Assembly: GCF_042677865.1 (NCBI RefSeq)
Contig: NZ_JBHUDD010000122.1
Span: forward strand, 1 to 6,187
DNA from: Lutimaribacter salitolerans
Lineage (GTDB): Bacteria > Pseudomonadota > Alphaproteobacteria > Rhodobacterales > Rhodobacteraceae
Reading direction: 5' to 3'
DNA: 6,187 nucleotides
This document shows, piece by piece, positions 5,606 through 6,187 of the stretch. Position 1 is the first letter of the stretch; each line of letters begins with the position of its first letter. Below the pieces are notes generated by a model. The model saw only the letters and a list, made by a program, of their open reading frames with translations, was not told the DNA's origin and did no database searches. The translations under genes and the position numbers were made by a program.

Positions 5606-6157
5606 ACACATGCTGGCAAAATCGACGAAAGCAGTTCCTTGCACCCTCCAGAGGCCAGGATCGTCTTTGTTGAAGGATCAGACCATTTCGCAAGTACAAC
5701 CGAGGCGCCGGCGGCACCGATCTGGCAATCTGGGTACCATCGACATGACAAGCCCGCAGGCCCGAGAAGAACCTTGCGTCTGACAATCCAACGGCCGCCA
5801 GTCTTGCCGCGCCGACATCCCGACAAACGAGCCCCTGCAGATTTTTGCGACTGCGCGGCGCCTTATTTTGCGCCGACGGCATTGGTGTCCACGTGCCGAT
5901 CCTGCGTGATTTTCGTACAGAACGGGCTTGAGATGAACTTCGTCGGAAGTGTCTGATACTTCAGTGTCTTGTGCCTTGGTCCTCATGCCATCTGGCAGCC
6001 GGGTCTGGTCCGGTTTTGGAGAAGGACTGCCTTCAGTGTATGAAGCGTAATTGTCTAAATACAATCAAATTTTCACAAAAGTTCGGCATTAGCCCAGCTA
6101 AATTTAGTACTACAGTTGCGGATATTGGAGATCTCTGATTCAACTCTATTCGAGGGA
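5606..6157. other. Long stretch without a supportable gene
   Basis: Open frames of 70-128 codons occur on both strands, but none has a ribosome binding site, a recognisable domain or consistent codon use, and they overlap each other. A minus-strand frame at 6064-5678 was considered most carefully; its translation is low in hydrophobic core residues and matched nothing I know. The region could hold a decayed gene or insertion remnant, but no inverted-repeat ends or target duplications were seen. Small symmetric elements are CGGCGC/GCGCCG (5856-5861 and 5870-5875), CTTCA/TGAAG (6031-6035 and 6041-6045) and the palindrome CTAAATTTAG (6098-6107). Base composition falls towards the right end (22 of 60 are G or C at 6061-6120), as expected of a promoter-bearing region. 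No clear terminator follows the phosphatase gene. Confidence 0.5.
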
Positions 6158-6173
6158 ATGGGAGGGTTGGGTC

Positions 6174-6187
6174 ATGACTGTATCGGA
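6174..6187 (+). CDS. Possible start of a gene running off the right edge
   Basis: An ATG at 6174 is preceded by GGGAGGG (6160-6166) at a spacing of 7 bases, a strong ribosome binding site. It lies downstream of an AT-rich, gene-free stretch. Only four codons (Met-Thr-Val-Ser) are visible, so the product is unknown. An ATG at 6158 in another frame is also open to the edge and has GAGGG just before it, but the spacing is poorer. Confidence 0.3.

Noticed and set aside
5856..5875. CGGCGC/GCGCCG hairpin as a terminator for the phosphatase gene
   Set aside because: It lies 250 bases beyond the stop codon, has only 6 bp of stem and no T run after it; the Ts are in the loop.
5678..6064. 128-codon minus-strand frame in the right flank
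   Set aside because: No ribosome binding site, no known domain, and competing frames on both strands. It could be a remnant, but that cannot be supported.

Overview
The window looks like a chromosomal segment of a high-GC alphaproteobacterium, most likely a Rhodobacteraceae/Roseobacter-type marine or soil bacterium. This rests on the protein families (an Aap/Bzt-type polar amino acid ABC transporter, a GntR regulator and a CDKN3-like phosphatase) and on the base composition of the core. Taxonomy is inferred, not shown.

Layout. The left edge (1-569, minus strand) holds two small genes read in the same direction: a SnoaL/NTF2-like protein, followed 30 bases later by the first 58 codons of a GNAT acetyltransferase that runs off the window. 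They are visibly AT-richer than the centre (27 of 60 bases are G or C at 121-180, against 49 of 60 at 3061-3120). A gene-free gap (615-822) carrying a clear inverted repeat follows. The core is a transport cassette. A GntR-type regulator (823-1512, minus) is divergent from two overlapping ABC permease genes (1604-2767 and 2764-3849), homologous to AapQ/BztB and AapM/BztC. Next comes a periplasmic binding protein homologous to AapJ/BztA (3932-4975). A strong hairpin terminator closes this cassette at 4986-5020. A small cysteine-based protein phosphatase of the dual-specificity/CDKN3-like type follows (5030-5605). The last 580 bases contain no gene I can support until a possible gene start at the right edge (6174).

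How the genes work together. The binding protein would capture a polar amino acid or a related solute in the periplasm and deliver it to the heterodimeric permease. The GntR protein probably controls the cassette: the same GTATAC-containing motif (CTGTATACA followed by A or G) lies in the regulator/permease gap and again just ahead of the binding-protein gene. Two things depart from the classical aapJQMP/bztABCD arrangement. The binding protein is last instead of first, with its own regulatory region, and no ATPase gene is present in the window. The binding protein and first permease also show substitutions in family motifs, so the ligand may differ from that of the classical Glu/Gln/Asp/Asn systems.

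I did not find a clearly undescribed system. The best leads are the ATPase-less, rearranged transporter with its paired operators, the divergent effector domain of its regulator, and the adjacent phosphatase.
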